Positions 47,414 through 55,753 of a stretch of 64,000 bases of DNA are shown here, one piece after another. The DNA comes from Thiorhodovibrio winogradskyi (GTDB lineage: Bacteria > Pseudomonadota > Gammaproteobacteria > Chromatiales > Chromatiaceae): assembly GCF_036208045.1 (NCBI RefSeq), contig NZ_CP121472.1, positions 4,227,531-4,291,530 on the forward strand. Direction: 5' to 3'. Each line of letters opens with the position of its first letter. Within the stretch, counting starts at the first letter, position 1. A program made the position numbers and the translations under genes. The notes beneath the pieces were generated by a model that had not been told where the DNA came from, searched no databases, and saw only the letters and a program-made list of their open reading frames with translations.

Positions 47414-47899
47414 CTACGCGTCGCGTGCTTGTTTCCTGGATTGTACACTTTTCTTACTGGCAGACGTCGAGCGGAGATTCCCCTGAAAGGTGTAGTTGCT
47501 GTCCGGCTCACTCGGCGTCCGAATCAGCTTGTCTCGAATCATCCGCGTGGTTGGATAACTCACGCCCAAGTGGCGTTTCAGGGCGAGGGTGGATAGCCCA
47601 GTCTTCGCCTGATTAATCAGGTAGATAGCTAGAAACCACACGGTCAGCGGCACGTGGGTGCTCTGGAAAAGAGTCCCGGCGATCACCGAGGTTTGTTTGC
47701 GGCACCCTCGGCACTGAAATATTTTCCGGCTCCCGCCCTGGAGAACATAGGCGTGGGCATCACCACACTCGGGGCAGCGAAATCCCTCCGGCCAGCGGGC
47801 CTGCTCCAATGCGCGTTCGCACTGCGCCTCAGAGCCAAACTGCGCGAGAAAATCCGGCAATGACAAGCCGGGCTGGAATTGAACGCGATGCATCGACAT
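47414..47899 (-). pseudogene. Truncated IS1595-family transposase
   Basis: 161 residues covering only the N-terminal part of an IS1595/ISXO2-like transposase. 'FRCPECGDAHAYVLQGGSRK', 'FQCRGCRKQTSVIAGTLFQS' form the zinc ribbon (two C-x2-C pairs), and 'LALKRHLGVSYPTTRMIRDKL' is the following HTH-like region. The DDE-type catalytic domain that should follow is absent: after 'MIRDKLIRT' the sequence departs from the family and ends in a short unrelated tail. It is therefore immobile. Confidence 0.82.
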
Positions 47900-48002
47900 G
47901 GCTGATCCTAAGGTGAGGCGGGTAACCCCATTGTGCGCCATTTTTCTTGTCTGCCATCGAAAAGGTGGCAGATCTGAAGAATCTTGCTAGTCAGGCTCGG
48001 TC

Positions 48003-48290
48003 TTACTTCTGCGACTCTTTCCAAGCCAGGAACTCACCGATGATGTTGCGCGCCCGTCCGGCTGTGCCCTTCGGCCACTCGCCTTTGGCGGTGATGTAGG
48101 CCTCAACGCGATCACTGAACTTCGACTTGGCGACGTGTATGAGAGCTTCGGCTTCGGTGGTGAAGCACTTGCCATCGGGTGTCTTGAAGGTGGCGACACG
48201 CTCGATCTGAACGGGGAGCTGCGCGACGTTTGTTTGGGCTGCGGCTGCGGACTTCGTCTTCGTCCGAACGAAGCCGCCTGGCAACAACAA
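48003..48290 (-). CDS. Small protein of unknown function (phage/element-associated)
   Basis: 95 residues, not recognised. The middle reads 'VATFKTPDGKCFTTEAEALI' and the end 'AGRARNIIGEFLAWKESQK', protein-like with good codon use. The start is a weak TTG at 48290, so the true N-terminus may be lost or in another frame. No signal or membrane segment. A 13-residue piece ending 'FLAWEEQNA' at 47360-47405 on the same strand resembles its C-terminus. Confidence 0.45.
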   Translation of the reverse strand: MLLPGGFVRTKTKSAAAAQTNVAQLPVQIERVATFKTPDGKCFTTEAEALIHVAKSKFSDRVEAYITAKGEWPKGTAGRARNIIGEFLAWKESQK

Positions 48291-48663
48291 ATTTCTCGTC
48301 TAACTTGGCCATTACTGGCGTCGCTTGCTCCGCCGCCTTGCTGTCGCACTCTTTGCGTCGACACCCTGCAAAACTGGGTTTTGATGCACAATGATCGGCG
48401 TAATCCAGACGTAATCGAAACTGCGAAAAGAGTACGCTTGTAGGCAAATTCCCTACAAAATTTGTCCGTTTTTGCCGATTTCTGGATAATTCCTCCGATT
48501 CTTCGTGTAAACGGAAAAAACTTTCTGTGCGTCTCGATTTCTTGTACTGTTGCGGCGAAGGCTTTGCTGATGAGGCGGAAACCTCTCCGCCGTTCAGCGC
48601 GAATCCTTGCTTCTGTCCATCCTTCATTGTGCTGTGACTGGAACCCTCCCCTGAGCGCCTGGC
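48291..48663. other. Intergenic region before the helicase gene
   Basis: About 370 bp between the leftward element genes and the rightward helicase gene. It holds a 21-bp inverted repeat at 48438-48458; otherwise nothing convincing. Confidence 0.5.
48438..48458. promoter_or_regulatory. Possible operator: 7-bp inverted repeat
   Basis: TTGTAGG and CCTACAA are exact complements separated by 7 nt in the divergent spacer before the helicase. The size and spacing suit a dimeric repressor site, but no repressor gene is identified. Confidence 0.35.
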
Positions 48664-51600
48664 ATGCTGCTAACGGATTTTGCCCCTGGCCAACGACTGG
48701 CCGGCGTTGAGCCCAACCAGATCGTCACGGTCGTGGCCGCCGTGCCAGCTGGTGAGACTGTTTCCCAATTGCTCTATCGCCTGCCCAACGGCGACATCCG
48801 CGAGCGTCTGCTCACCACCGAAGACGCCGCCCCCATCGCCCCCGCCACTGCTGAGTGCCCCTTTGCCTTCGATGGCGATGGTGCTGAATTTCAACTGGTG
48901 TGCGAGGCCAAGCGCATCGATCTCGCCTTCCTCTTCGATCCGCTGCTGGCGGTACCTCCAACGTCGACCCGCTGCCGCACCAGATCACAGCGGTCTATGA
49001 CGCCATGCTGCCGCGTCAGCCGCTGCGCTTCGTCCTGGCCGATGACCCCGGCGCTGGCAAGACCATCATGGCCGGGCTCTACATCCGCGAGCTGCTGCTG
49101 CGCGCCGATGCCGAGCGCATCCTGATCGTCGCCCCCGGCAGCCTGGTCGAGCAATGGCGCGAGGAACTGCTGGAGAAATTCGACCTGCGTTTTCAGGTCG
49201 TCTCGCCAGGCTTGATCCAAGCCGCGCCCAGTGGCAATCCCTTCGCCGACTTTCCCCGCCTCATCGCCCGGCTCGATCAGCTCGCGCGCAACGAGACCCT
49301 CCAAGACCAAGCCTGCGCCGCTGGCTGGGACTTGATCGTGTTTGATGAAGCGCACAAGCTCGCCGCGCACTTTTTCGGCACCAAGCTTGAGAAGACCGGG
49401 CGTTTTCGCCTCGCCGAAGCCCTGGGGGCCGAGACGCGGCATCTGCTGCTGATGACCGCCACCCCGCACAATGGCAAGGAGGAAGATTTTCAGCTCTTTC
49501 TCTCGCTGCTCGACTCCGACCGTTTCTATGGCAAGTTCCGCGATGGGGTGCACCAGGTCGACGCCTCGGACCTGATGCGCCGCCTGGTCAAAGAAGAACT
49601 GGTCAAGTTCGACGGCACCCCGCTGTTCCCGGAGCGGAGCGCCTACACGGTCAACTATGAACTCTCCCCGCCGGAAGTGGCGCTCTATGAGGCCGTCACC
49701 GCCTATGTGCAGACCGAAATGGGCAAAGCCGATGAGATCGGCGGCAAGCGCCGCAATTCGGTCGGCTTCGCGCTCACTGCCCTACAGCGGCGACTCGCCT
49801 CCAGCCCCGAGGCCATCTATCAATCCCTCAAACGCCGGCGCGAACGGCTCGAAAGTCGCCTGCGCGAGGAAAAGCTCGGCTTGCGCGCCCAGACCCTGCA
49901 CGCCGAAACCCTCGACGGCCTGGACCTGCCCGAGGACGACGACGATCTGAACGCCGAGGAGCAGGAAACCCTGGAGGAAACGTTGGTCGATCAGGCCACC
50001 GCCGCGCGCACCGTCGCCGAGCTGGAAAGCGAAATCGTTTTCCTGCGTGGCCTGGAGCACCAGGCCAAGACCGTGGTCGCCTCCGGGCAGGATCGCAAGT
50101 GGGACGAGCTGTCACGGCTGTTGCAGCACCGCCCGGAGATGCAGAATGACGCCGGTCGCCAGCGCAAGCTGATCATCTTCTCCGAGCACCGAGACACCCT
50201 GAACTACCTGCACGCACGCATTGCCGGCGTGCTCGGGCGCGAAGATGCTATTGTCGTCATCCACGGCTGCACCCATGGCGACGAGCGCAAGAAACGCCAG
50301 GCACAATTTCGCTCCGACCCGAAGGTGCGCATCCTCATCGCCACCGATGCCGCTGGCGAAGGCGTGAACCTGCAAAACGCCAACCTCATGGTCAACTATG
50401 ACCTGCCGTGGAACCCCAACCGGCTGGAGCAACGCTTCGGGCGCATCCACCGTATCGGTCAGACCGAAGTCTGTCACCTATGGAACCTGGTCGCCGCCGA
50501 GACCCGCGAGGGCGATGTCTACGCCCGCCTGCTGACCAAGCTGGAAATCGAAGGCCAGGCGCTCAACGGGCGAGTGTTCGACATCTTGGGCGAAGTCTTC
50601 GAGAACATCCGCCTGCGCGATCTGCTGCTGGAGGCCATCCGCTACGGCGACCAGCCCGAGGTGCGCGCGCGGCTCACCCAGCGCATTGAGACCGCGCTCG
50701 ATCACCAGCGCCTGCAAGACCTGCTCGCGCGCAATGCGCTGACGCAAGAAACCCTCGGCCCCGAGCAACTGTTCAAGGTCAAGCGCCAGATGGAAGAAGC
50801 CGAAGCCCGGCGCTTGCAGCCCTATTTCGTGCGCGCTTTCTTCCTGCGCGCCTTCGAGGCCCTGCACGGCAGCGCCCACCGCCGCGAGCAGGGCCGCTTC
50901 GAGATCACCCACGTCCCCGCCAGCCTGCGCGAGCGCGACCGGCGCCTGAGCGGCCGCAATCGCCGCGAGACCGAACCCGTGCTCGCGCGCTACGAGCGCA
51001 TCTGCTTCGAGCGCGACGCCACCCGCCTCGCGGACCGGCCCGGCGACCCGGGCGCGGTGCTGATGCACCCCGGTCATCCGCTGATGCTGGCCATGACCGA
51101 CGTGCTGCTGGAGCGCCACGGTAATCTGCTGCGCCAGGGTGCCATCCTGGTCGATCCGGCCGATGATGGCCTCACGCCCCATCTGCTGCTGTTGCTCACC
51201 CACAAAGTCCAGGCCGGCGATGGCACCATCCTCTCCACCCGCCTGCAATTCGTGCGGGTAGCGCCGGACGGCCAGACCCAGTTCGCCGGCTGGGCGCCGC
51301 ATCTGGACCTCGAACCCTTGGGATTAGGAGATAGGAAACAGGAGTTAGGAGATAGCGAAGAGGCGGGTTGTCCAATTGACGATGAAGGAACCAGCGAGGC
51401 CGATGACCTAATTGCTAACTGCTTACCCCTATTTCCTGCCAACATCGAGGACCGCGCCGTCGCGCTCGCCACCGCCACCCTGGCACCGGTCCATTATCAG
51501 GAGATCGCGGAGCGGCGTATCGCCCATATCGAAAAGACCCTGGTCGCGGTGCATGAGCGCCTGACCAAGGAAATCAGCTTCTGGACCGACCGTTGGGAGC

Positions 51601-52244
51601 GCCTGCGCGAAGACAAAGAGGCCGGCAAGGACGTGCGCCTCAACCTCGACAACGCCCAGCGCACCATACTCGACCTGCAAGGCCGGCTCGACCGACGCAA
51701 GCGCGAACTCGAAGTCATGCGCCACGTCATCAACAGCCCACCGGCGGTGATTGGCGCGGCGCTGGTGATCCCCGCCGGCCTGCTGCGCCAACGCCGTGGC
51801 AGAGCCCCCGCCGAGCCGGATGTCCTCAGCGCTGACGCCCAGGCCCGCGCCCATATCGAACAACTGGCGATGACCGCCGTGCGCCACGCCGAGGAGGCAC
51901 GCGGCTGGACCGTCGAAGACGTCTCCGCCGCCAAATGCGGCTGGGATCTCACCGCCTACCCGCCAGCGAATCTTCAGCCCCAACCCCTGCCACGCCACAT
52001 TGAAGTCAAAGGCCGCGCCGCCGGTGCCACCACGGTGACCATCACCCGCAACGAGATGCTCTACGCCTTCAACCAGGGCGCGAAGTTCGTCCTCGCCATC
52101 GTGCTGGTGCACCCCGATGATCGCACCGAGGGGCCTTACTACCTGCGCAATCCCTTTGATCGGGAGCCGGCTTGGGGGGTGGCGTCGGTCAATTACGCGT
52201 TAAGGGAACTGCTCGGACGGGCATCCCCCCAAGCCTCTGGATAA
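48664..52244 (+). pseudogene. SNF2-type helicase with DUF3883-like C-terminus (frameshift near 48953)
   Basis: Large helicase/ATPase of about 1190 residues, split by a frameshift. From ATG 48664 the N-terminal domain runs to '[10 protein letters not shown]' (48953), where the frame must change to continue with '[19 protein letters not shown]'. The second frame carries Walker A '[12 protein letters not shown]', 'VFDEAHKL' (DEAH), 'MTATPHNGK', '[15 protein letters not shown]' and '[11 protein letters not shown]' (motif VI). The C-terminal '[20 protein letters not shown]' resembles DUF3883, a nuclease-like fold found on defence proteins. Relatives encode one continuous protein, with a His-Thr at the break, so about 4 nt look deleted. 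It heads the helicase-methyltransferase-DUF499 locus and is followed by a PIN toxin gene 42 nt later. Confidence 0.85.
51324..51440. repeat. Repeat-derived in-frame insert in the helicase gene
   Basis: TTAGGAGATAG occurs at 51324-51334 and again at 51345-51355, followed at about 51410-51435 by 'taactgcttacccctatttcctg', partly complementary to it. The stretch encodes a polar acidic insert before '[10 protein letters not shown]'. It looks like a small palindromic repeat element caught in frame. Confidence 0.5.
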
Positions 52245-52285
52245 TCTGAAAATTAATGCACGAGGATCATGAATCGCACAACCAA

Positions 52286-52663
52286 ATGCCGGCTCGAATC
52301 GTCCTTGATACGAACGTTCTCTACGCTGGCCTGTTTTCCAAGGTTGGAAAATCCCACCAGTTGCTGAAAGCACTTTGGGGCGGTAAAGTTCGGCTTGTTC
52401 TCTCAACGCCCCTCTTATTTGAGTACGAGGAAATACTCAAGAGAAATCAGAACACACTAAACCTAGCGGATCCTGAAGTCGACATTATCCTCGATCAACT
52501 CTGCGCCATGGCAGATTATCAGCAGGTTTATTTCCTCTGGCGTCCCTGTTTACCCGACCCAAAAGACGACATGGTGCTAGAACTCGCCGTTGCCGCGCAG
52601 GGAGCGCAAATTGTGACCTTTAACATCCGAGATTTTTCGCCGGCTGAAAAATTTGGCATTTAG
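52286..52663 (+). CDS. PIN-domain toxin (VapC-like, COG1569 type)
   Basis: 125-residue PIN nuclease of the 'putative TA toxin, PIN family' group. Metal-binding acidic residues are in 'IVLDTNVLYAGL' (Asp), 'LLFEYEEIL' (Glu), 'PDPKDDMVLELA' (Asp) and 'TFNIRDFSPA' (Asp). Presumed target: RNA. ATG 52286 is chosen because the fold begins there. It lies 42 nt after the helicase stop and precedes its small antitoxin gene, the toxin-first order usual for this subgroup. Confidence 0.84.
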   Translation: MPARIVLDTNVLYAGLFSKVGKSHQLLKALWGGKVRLVLSTPLLFEYEEILKRNQNTLNLADPEVDIILDQLCAMADYQQVYFLWRPCLPDPKDDMVLELAVAAQGAQIVTFNIRDFSPAEKFGI

Positions 52664-52695
52664 GTGATCACACCAGGAGCCTTACTGGAAACCTT

Positions 52696-52929
52696 ATGAC
52701 AAACTTCTACCTTACCCTGCCGAACTCCATCGAGCGCCATCTCAACGAAATGGCCCAGTTGGATGGCGTCCCGATTGATCAATTCATCTCTAGCGCCGTC
52801 GCTGAAAAAATCTCCGCCATCACGGCGGAAAACTATCTTCGCTCCCGAGCCGAGCGCGCTGATCCCGCCGCTTTTCAGGCAATCCTAGACCGTGTTGAAG
52901 ATCGCCCACCGCTTCCCGGAGACGAATAG
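52696..52929 (+). CDS. Ribbon-helix-helix antitoxin
   Basis: 77-residue HicB/CopG-like DNA-binding antitoxin: 'FYLTLPNSIERHLNEMAQLD' beta-strand plus helix, then 'PIDQFISSAVAEKISAI'. The C-terminal acidic tail would bind the toxin. It follows the PIN toxin by 32 nt and most likely neutralises it. Confidence 0.8.
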   Translation: MTNFYLTLPNSIERHLNEMAQLDGVPIDQFISSAVAEKISAITAENYLRSRAERADPAAFQAILDRVEDRPPLPGDE

Positions 52930-53041
52930 CCCAGATCCCCCCAAATCCACCCAGATCCACCCCGACACCCTAATCGCAATTTCGGAATTCGTCTCGGTGG
53001 AAATTTTCTCAGCGCGCAACTAAACAGACCGGAGCGTCGCT

Positions 53042-53272
53042 ATGACCAGCATTGGCGAGATCACCGCCCAAGGGCAAACCATCATTCCTCAGGAAATCCG
53101 CCTCTTGCTCAACGTCAAACCGGGTGATCGGATTGCCTGGGAGGCGAGCGATGATGGTTGGGTGCGTGTGCGCCGCGCCAATCCACTGGACCTGGAGTAT
53201 CTCCACGCCGTGGCAGACACGCTTGGCGAATGGAGTAGCGCGGCGGATGAAGACGCCTATCGTGACCTATAA
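53042..53272 (+). CDS. AbrB/MazE-type antitoxin
   Basis: 76-residue swapped-hairpin antitoxin. 'GEITAQGQTIIPQEIRLLLN' with 'VKPGDRIAWE' is the AbrB DNA-binding fold, followed by an acidic tail ('[11 protein letters not shown]') that docks on the toxin. It overlaps the following MazF-like gene by 26 bp in another frame. Confidence 0.87.
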   Translation: MTSIGEITAQGQTIIPQEIRLLLNVKPGDRIAWEASDDGWVRVRRANPLDLEYLHAVADTLGEWSSAADEDAYRDL

Positions 53273-53609
53273 CGCCTTTGACGTAGTGCGGGTGCCCTTT
53301 CCCTTCACGGATCGCGGGGCCACCAAGCATCGCCCCGCCCTGATCATCTCCGAGGCGTCGAGGTTCAATCAGCCTGCGGGCCATTCTGTCATGGCGATGA
53401 TTACGTCCGCCTACCACGCCCCCTGGCCACTCGATTGCCTGATCGAGGATCTGGACGCCGCCGGTTTACCCGCCCCGTCGCGGGTACGGTTCAAACTCTT
53501 TACCCTCGATCACCGTCTGGTGAATCCTTGCCTTGGTCGCTTGTCCTTACCCGATCAAGCCCAGGTGCGCCAAGGTCTCATCGCCCTCTTCAACTGGATG
53601 CCCACATGA
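53247..53609 (+). CDS. MazF/PemK-family toxin
   Basis: 120-residue endoribonuclease-type toxin. '[20 protein letters not shown]' plus 'ALIIS' is the MazF first strand and loop (with the catalytic Arg in KHRPA), and '[15 protein letters not shown]' is the middle strand. It pairs with the AbrB antitoxin. Its TGA overlaps the ATG of the first orphan copy of the methyltransferase 5' end (53606), the same join a TA gene would make with a real methyltransferase gene. Confidence 0.85.
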   Translation: MKTPIVTYNAFDVVRVPFPFTDRGATKHRPALIISEASRFNQPAGHSVMAMITSAYHAPWPLDCLIEDLDAAGLPAPSRVRFKLFTLDHRLVNPCLGRLSLPDQAQVRQGLIALFNWMPT

Positions 53610-53764
53610 CTCCCATCAAAGCCCCCAAGAAGCTCGTCGAAGTCGCTCTGCCGCTCGATGCTATCAATGCCGCTGCGGCGCGGGAGAAGTCGATTCGTCA
53701 TGGGATAAATAGGGTCCTAGCCCCCTTTGATAACCTACACAAAACAACACGACCATTAAGTTAA
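53606..53764 (+). pseudogene. Orphan copy 1 of the DUF1156 methyltransferase 5' end
   Basis: The first 33 or so codons of the methyltransferase at 57388 are repeated here: '[20 protein letters not shown]', then '[11 protein letters not shown]'. Homology to the real gene stops after the Gly codon; the sequence continues with a 43-bp tail, 'ataaatagggtcctagcccc' onward to 53747, shared with copy 2 but not with the real gene. The frame stops at 53764 inside the terminal repeat of a MITE-like element. Confidence 0.88.
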
Positions 53765-53908
53765 GCCATTTCTGGTGGATGCGCCCTTCGGGCTTATCCA
53801 CCCTACGCGCCCACTTGTAGGGTGGATAAGCGAAGCGCATCCACCAGGCTGACTTTCAGTTGTCACATCGACAAGCTCAGGGAAAACGGAACATCCTTAA
53901 CTTAATGG
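53753..53908. repeat. MITE-like element with 13-bp terminal inverted repeats
   Basis: CCATTAAGTTAAG at 53753-53765 is exactly complementary to 53896-53908. Inside, 53773-53846 forms a long palindrome around 'gtagggtggataagcgaagc' and its complement, a type of dispersed gammaproteobacterial repeat. No coding capacity. It sits directly behind methyltransferase copy 1. Confidence 0.65.
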
Positions 53909-53936
53909 CAGTGGCCTTGCTACGTGGAATGAATAC

Positions 53937-54067
53937 GATGACCGTACCGAGGGGCCTTACTACCTGCGCAATCCCTTTGATCGGGAACCGGCTTGGGGGT
54001 GGCGTCGATTAACTTCAATCTGAAGGATTTGCTCGCATATGATCGAAACCCAACTCTCGCTGCCTGA
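53937..54067 (+). pseudogene. Diverged copy of the helicase gene 3' end
   Basis: 53937-54007 matches helicase bases 52116-52187 with three substitutions and one missing G. With that G restored, the frame reads '[20 protein letters not shown]', 'GVASINFNLKDLLA', where the helicase has '[14 protein letters not shown]'. The part after 'GVAS' is homologous only at protein level, so this came from a different helicase allele. The vapB gene begins within its end. Confidence 0.85.
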
Positions 54068-54287
54068 TGATCTTTATCGGGAAGCCCAGCGAATCGCCAG
54101 CGAACGTGAATGGCCTTTACCGGAAGTCCTGCGTCGCGGTGTTGAGTACATTGTTAGTATGTACCCCCCAAGTGACAGGCCCATGAGCGCTTGGACGCCT
54201 CCAAAACCGCGCGCACTCGGTCGTTTTCAGAAGCCTGCTGAAGATTGGCGTTTGCTGGCCAATGACATTGATGGCCACGAAAAATGA
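54039..54287 (+). CDS. VapB-like antitoxin
   Basis: 82-residue ribbon-helix-helix antitoxin. 'ETQLSLPDDLYREAQRIASE' forms the strand and first helix, 'PLPEVLRRGVEYIV' the second, with a Pro-rich toxin-binding tail ('PPKPRALGRF'). ATGA overlap with the following vapC indicates one unit. Its start lies inside the remnant helicase end. Confidence 0.82.
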   Translation: MIETQLSLPDDLYREAQRIASEREWPLPEVLRRGVEYIVSMYPPSDRPMSAWTPPKPRALGRFQKPAEDWRLLANDIDGHEK

Positions 54288-54738
54288 TTTCGATTGATAC
54301 CAATCTTCTCTTGTATGCGCTCAACGAGGATGTCCCCAACATGCGGCTGCTTTCACCTTCATCCAGGCTTGCGGTGAGCGCGACGACGTTGCAATTTGCG
54401 AGTTGGTCTTGGTCGAATTTTATGTGTTGCTGCGTAATCCGCAGATTCTAAAGGTTCCCATGAGCGCTGAAGAGGCTGCTGCAACCTGTCAGGGTTATCG
54501 GAACAACCCACACTGGAGGTTGCTTGAACAAGCACCCGTCATGCGCCGGGTTTGGCCATTGGCCGCCCGTGCCGATGTGGCTCGTCGGCGTATTTTCGAT
54601 CTGCGTCTGGCCTTCACGCTGCTTCACCACGGCGTGACGGAATTTGCAACGGCCAATACCAAGGATTTCACCGATCTCGGCTTTTCTCGCGTCTGGGATC
54701 CCACCTCTTCTGCCGATCAAGCAAAAATTCAACCATGA
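54284..54738 (+). pseudogene. VapC-like PIN toxin with frameshift near 54342
   Basis: From ATG 54284 the frame reads 'MISIDTNLLLYALNEDVPN', the normal VapC start, but continues to nonsense; the next frame supplies 'AAFTFIQACGERDDVAICEL', 'VLVEFYVLLRNPQILKVPMS' and, to 54738, '[10 protein letters not shown]' and '[12 protein letters not shown]'. A single missing base near 54342 accounts for it. Without repair the toxin lacks its first Asp region or its remainder, so vapB may now be an orphan. The TGA overlaps the ATG of methyltransferase copy 2. Confidence 0.82.
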
Positions 54739-54890
54739 CTCACCCCATCAAAGCCCCCAAGAAGCTCATCGAAGTCGCCCTGCCGCTCAATGCCATCAAT
54801 GCCGCAGCGGCGCGGGAGAAGTTGTTTCGTCATGGGATAAATAGGGTCCTGGCCTCCTTTGATAACCTACACAAAACAAGGCTGCCATGA
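54735..54890 (+). pseudogene. Orphan copy 2 of the DUF1156 methyltransferase 5' end
   Basis: '[20 protein letters not shown]' and '[14 protein letters not shown]' repeat the methyltransferase start. 54735-54879 aligns with copy 1 (53606-53747) with one codon more and about nine substitutions, including the common tail after the Gly codon. The 51-residue frame ends in a TGA that overlaps the ATG of the next gene. Confidence 0.88.
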
Positions 54891-55192
54891 TGGAAGCACA
54901 ACAACCACAGTTAATTGACATAAAAACGGCCGTGCAACGGGCACGCAACCAGGCCAAGGAGTTATTTGAGCCGGAATCGCTCACGAATTTGGCGCTCGAG
55001 GAGGTCGGGTTCGATGAAGATGACCAGCACTGGCTTATCACCTTGGGCTATGACTCTCCTCACCACATCAAGCGCCAGACCGGACCAAAACACTTTCCAA
55101 CGATTGAGGAGGAACGCAAACGGGAATACAAGGTTTTTCGGATTGACCCAAAGGATGGTCACTTGATTTCAATCACGCTGCGGAACCTCTGA
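54887..55192 (+). CDS. Uncharacterised partner of a PIN-like protein (possible antitoxin)
   Basis: 101-residue protein without a family I recognise by name. '[20 protein letters not shown]' is a helix, '[20 protein letters not shown]' a strand pair, and '[17 protein letters not shown]' another, an alpha/beta layout resembling small modulator proteins. It is coupled to the preceding fragment by ATGA, and the PIN-like gene follows by 1 nt, so the two probably form a toxin-antitoxin-like module. Confidence 0.6.
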   Translation: MMEAQQPQLIDIKTAVQRARNQAKELFEPESLTNLALEEVGFDEDDQHWLITLGYDSPHHIKRQTGPKHFPTIEEERKREYKVFRIDPKDGHLISITLRNL

Positions 55193-55193
55193 C

Positions 55194-55682
55194 ATGCGGC
55201 AGCATCCGCTCATATCCAGACGCAAAGGCGTTTTGATTGATGCCAATCTGTTGACCGTGCTCATTGTTGGCCGGTTGGGAAGTGGCGAGGTCGAAGCTTT
55301 CAAGCGCACGCGAAACTTCACCACCCAGGATTACGAACAAATCAATGAATTGGTAGGTCTTTTTGGCTCGAAGTGCATGACACCGCACGTGCTTGCGGAA
55401 GTATCGAACCTCTTGGATTGGCTTGAACCCAAGCGAAAGCAGTATGCGTTCAGCCATCTGGCGGAATTCGCCCAGGCACAGCGTGAGATTTTCCCGCCCG
55501 CCGCCGAGATCGTCGCCACACCCATTTACTTTAAGTTGGGCATCACCGATGCTGGTCTTTTTCAGGTTGCGCAGCAACAGCCTTTAGTACTGTTGACCGC
55601 CGATCTTCCTCTCTATCACTACGCCGCTGGGAGAAAGTTGGAAGCAATCAACTTCAACCATATCCGCGAAGCCTGGGTATGA
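55194..55682 (+). CDS. PIN-like nuclease
   Basis: 162-residue protein with PIN-type acidic positions: 'GVLIDANLLTVLIVG' (Asp), 'HVLAEVSNLLDWL' (Glu), 'GITDAGLF' (Asp) and 'LLTADLPLYHYA' (Asp). It differs from standard VapC in its longer insert ('FTTQDYEQINELVGLFGSKC'). Presumed toxin of the pair with the gene at 54887. Confidence 0.72.
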   Translation: MRQHPLISRRKGVLIDANLLTVLIVGRLGSGEVEAFKRTRNFTTQDYEQINELVGLFGSKCMTPHVLAEVSNLLDWLEPKRKQYAFSHLAEFAQAQREIFPPAAEIVATPIYFKLGITDAGLFQVAQQQPLVLLTADLPLYHYAAGRKLEAINFNHIREAWV

Positions 55683-55753
55683 AGTAAATTGCGGTTTGAC
55701 TCAATTTCATCTACGCAGCCATTCTTGCGCGTCACGACTATGGGACCAAGACT

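Noticed and set aside
46623-47486. Open frame of 287 codons on the plus strand in the mobile remnant
   Set aside because: No family-like segment, odd composition with runs of Gly/Arg/Pro, overlaps the csrA-like gene start on the other strand, and no ribosome site.
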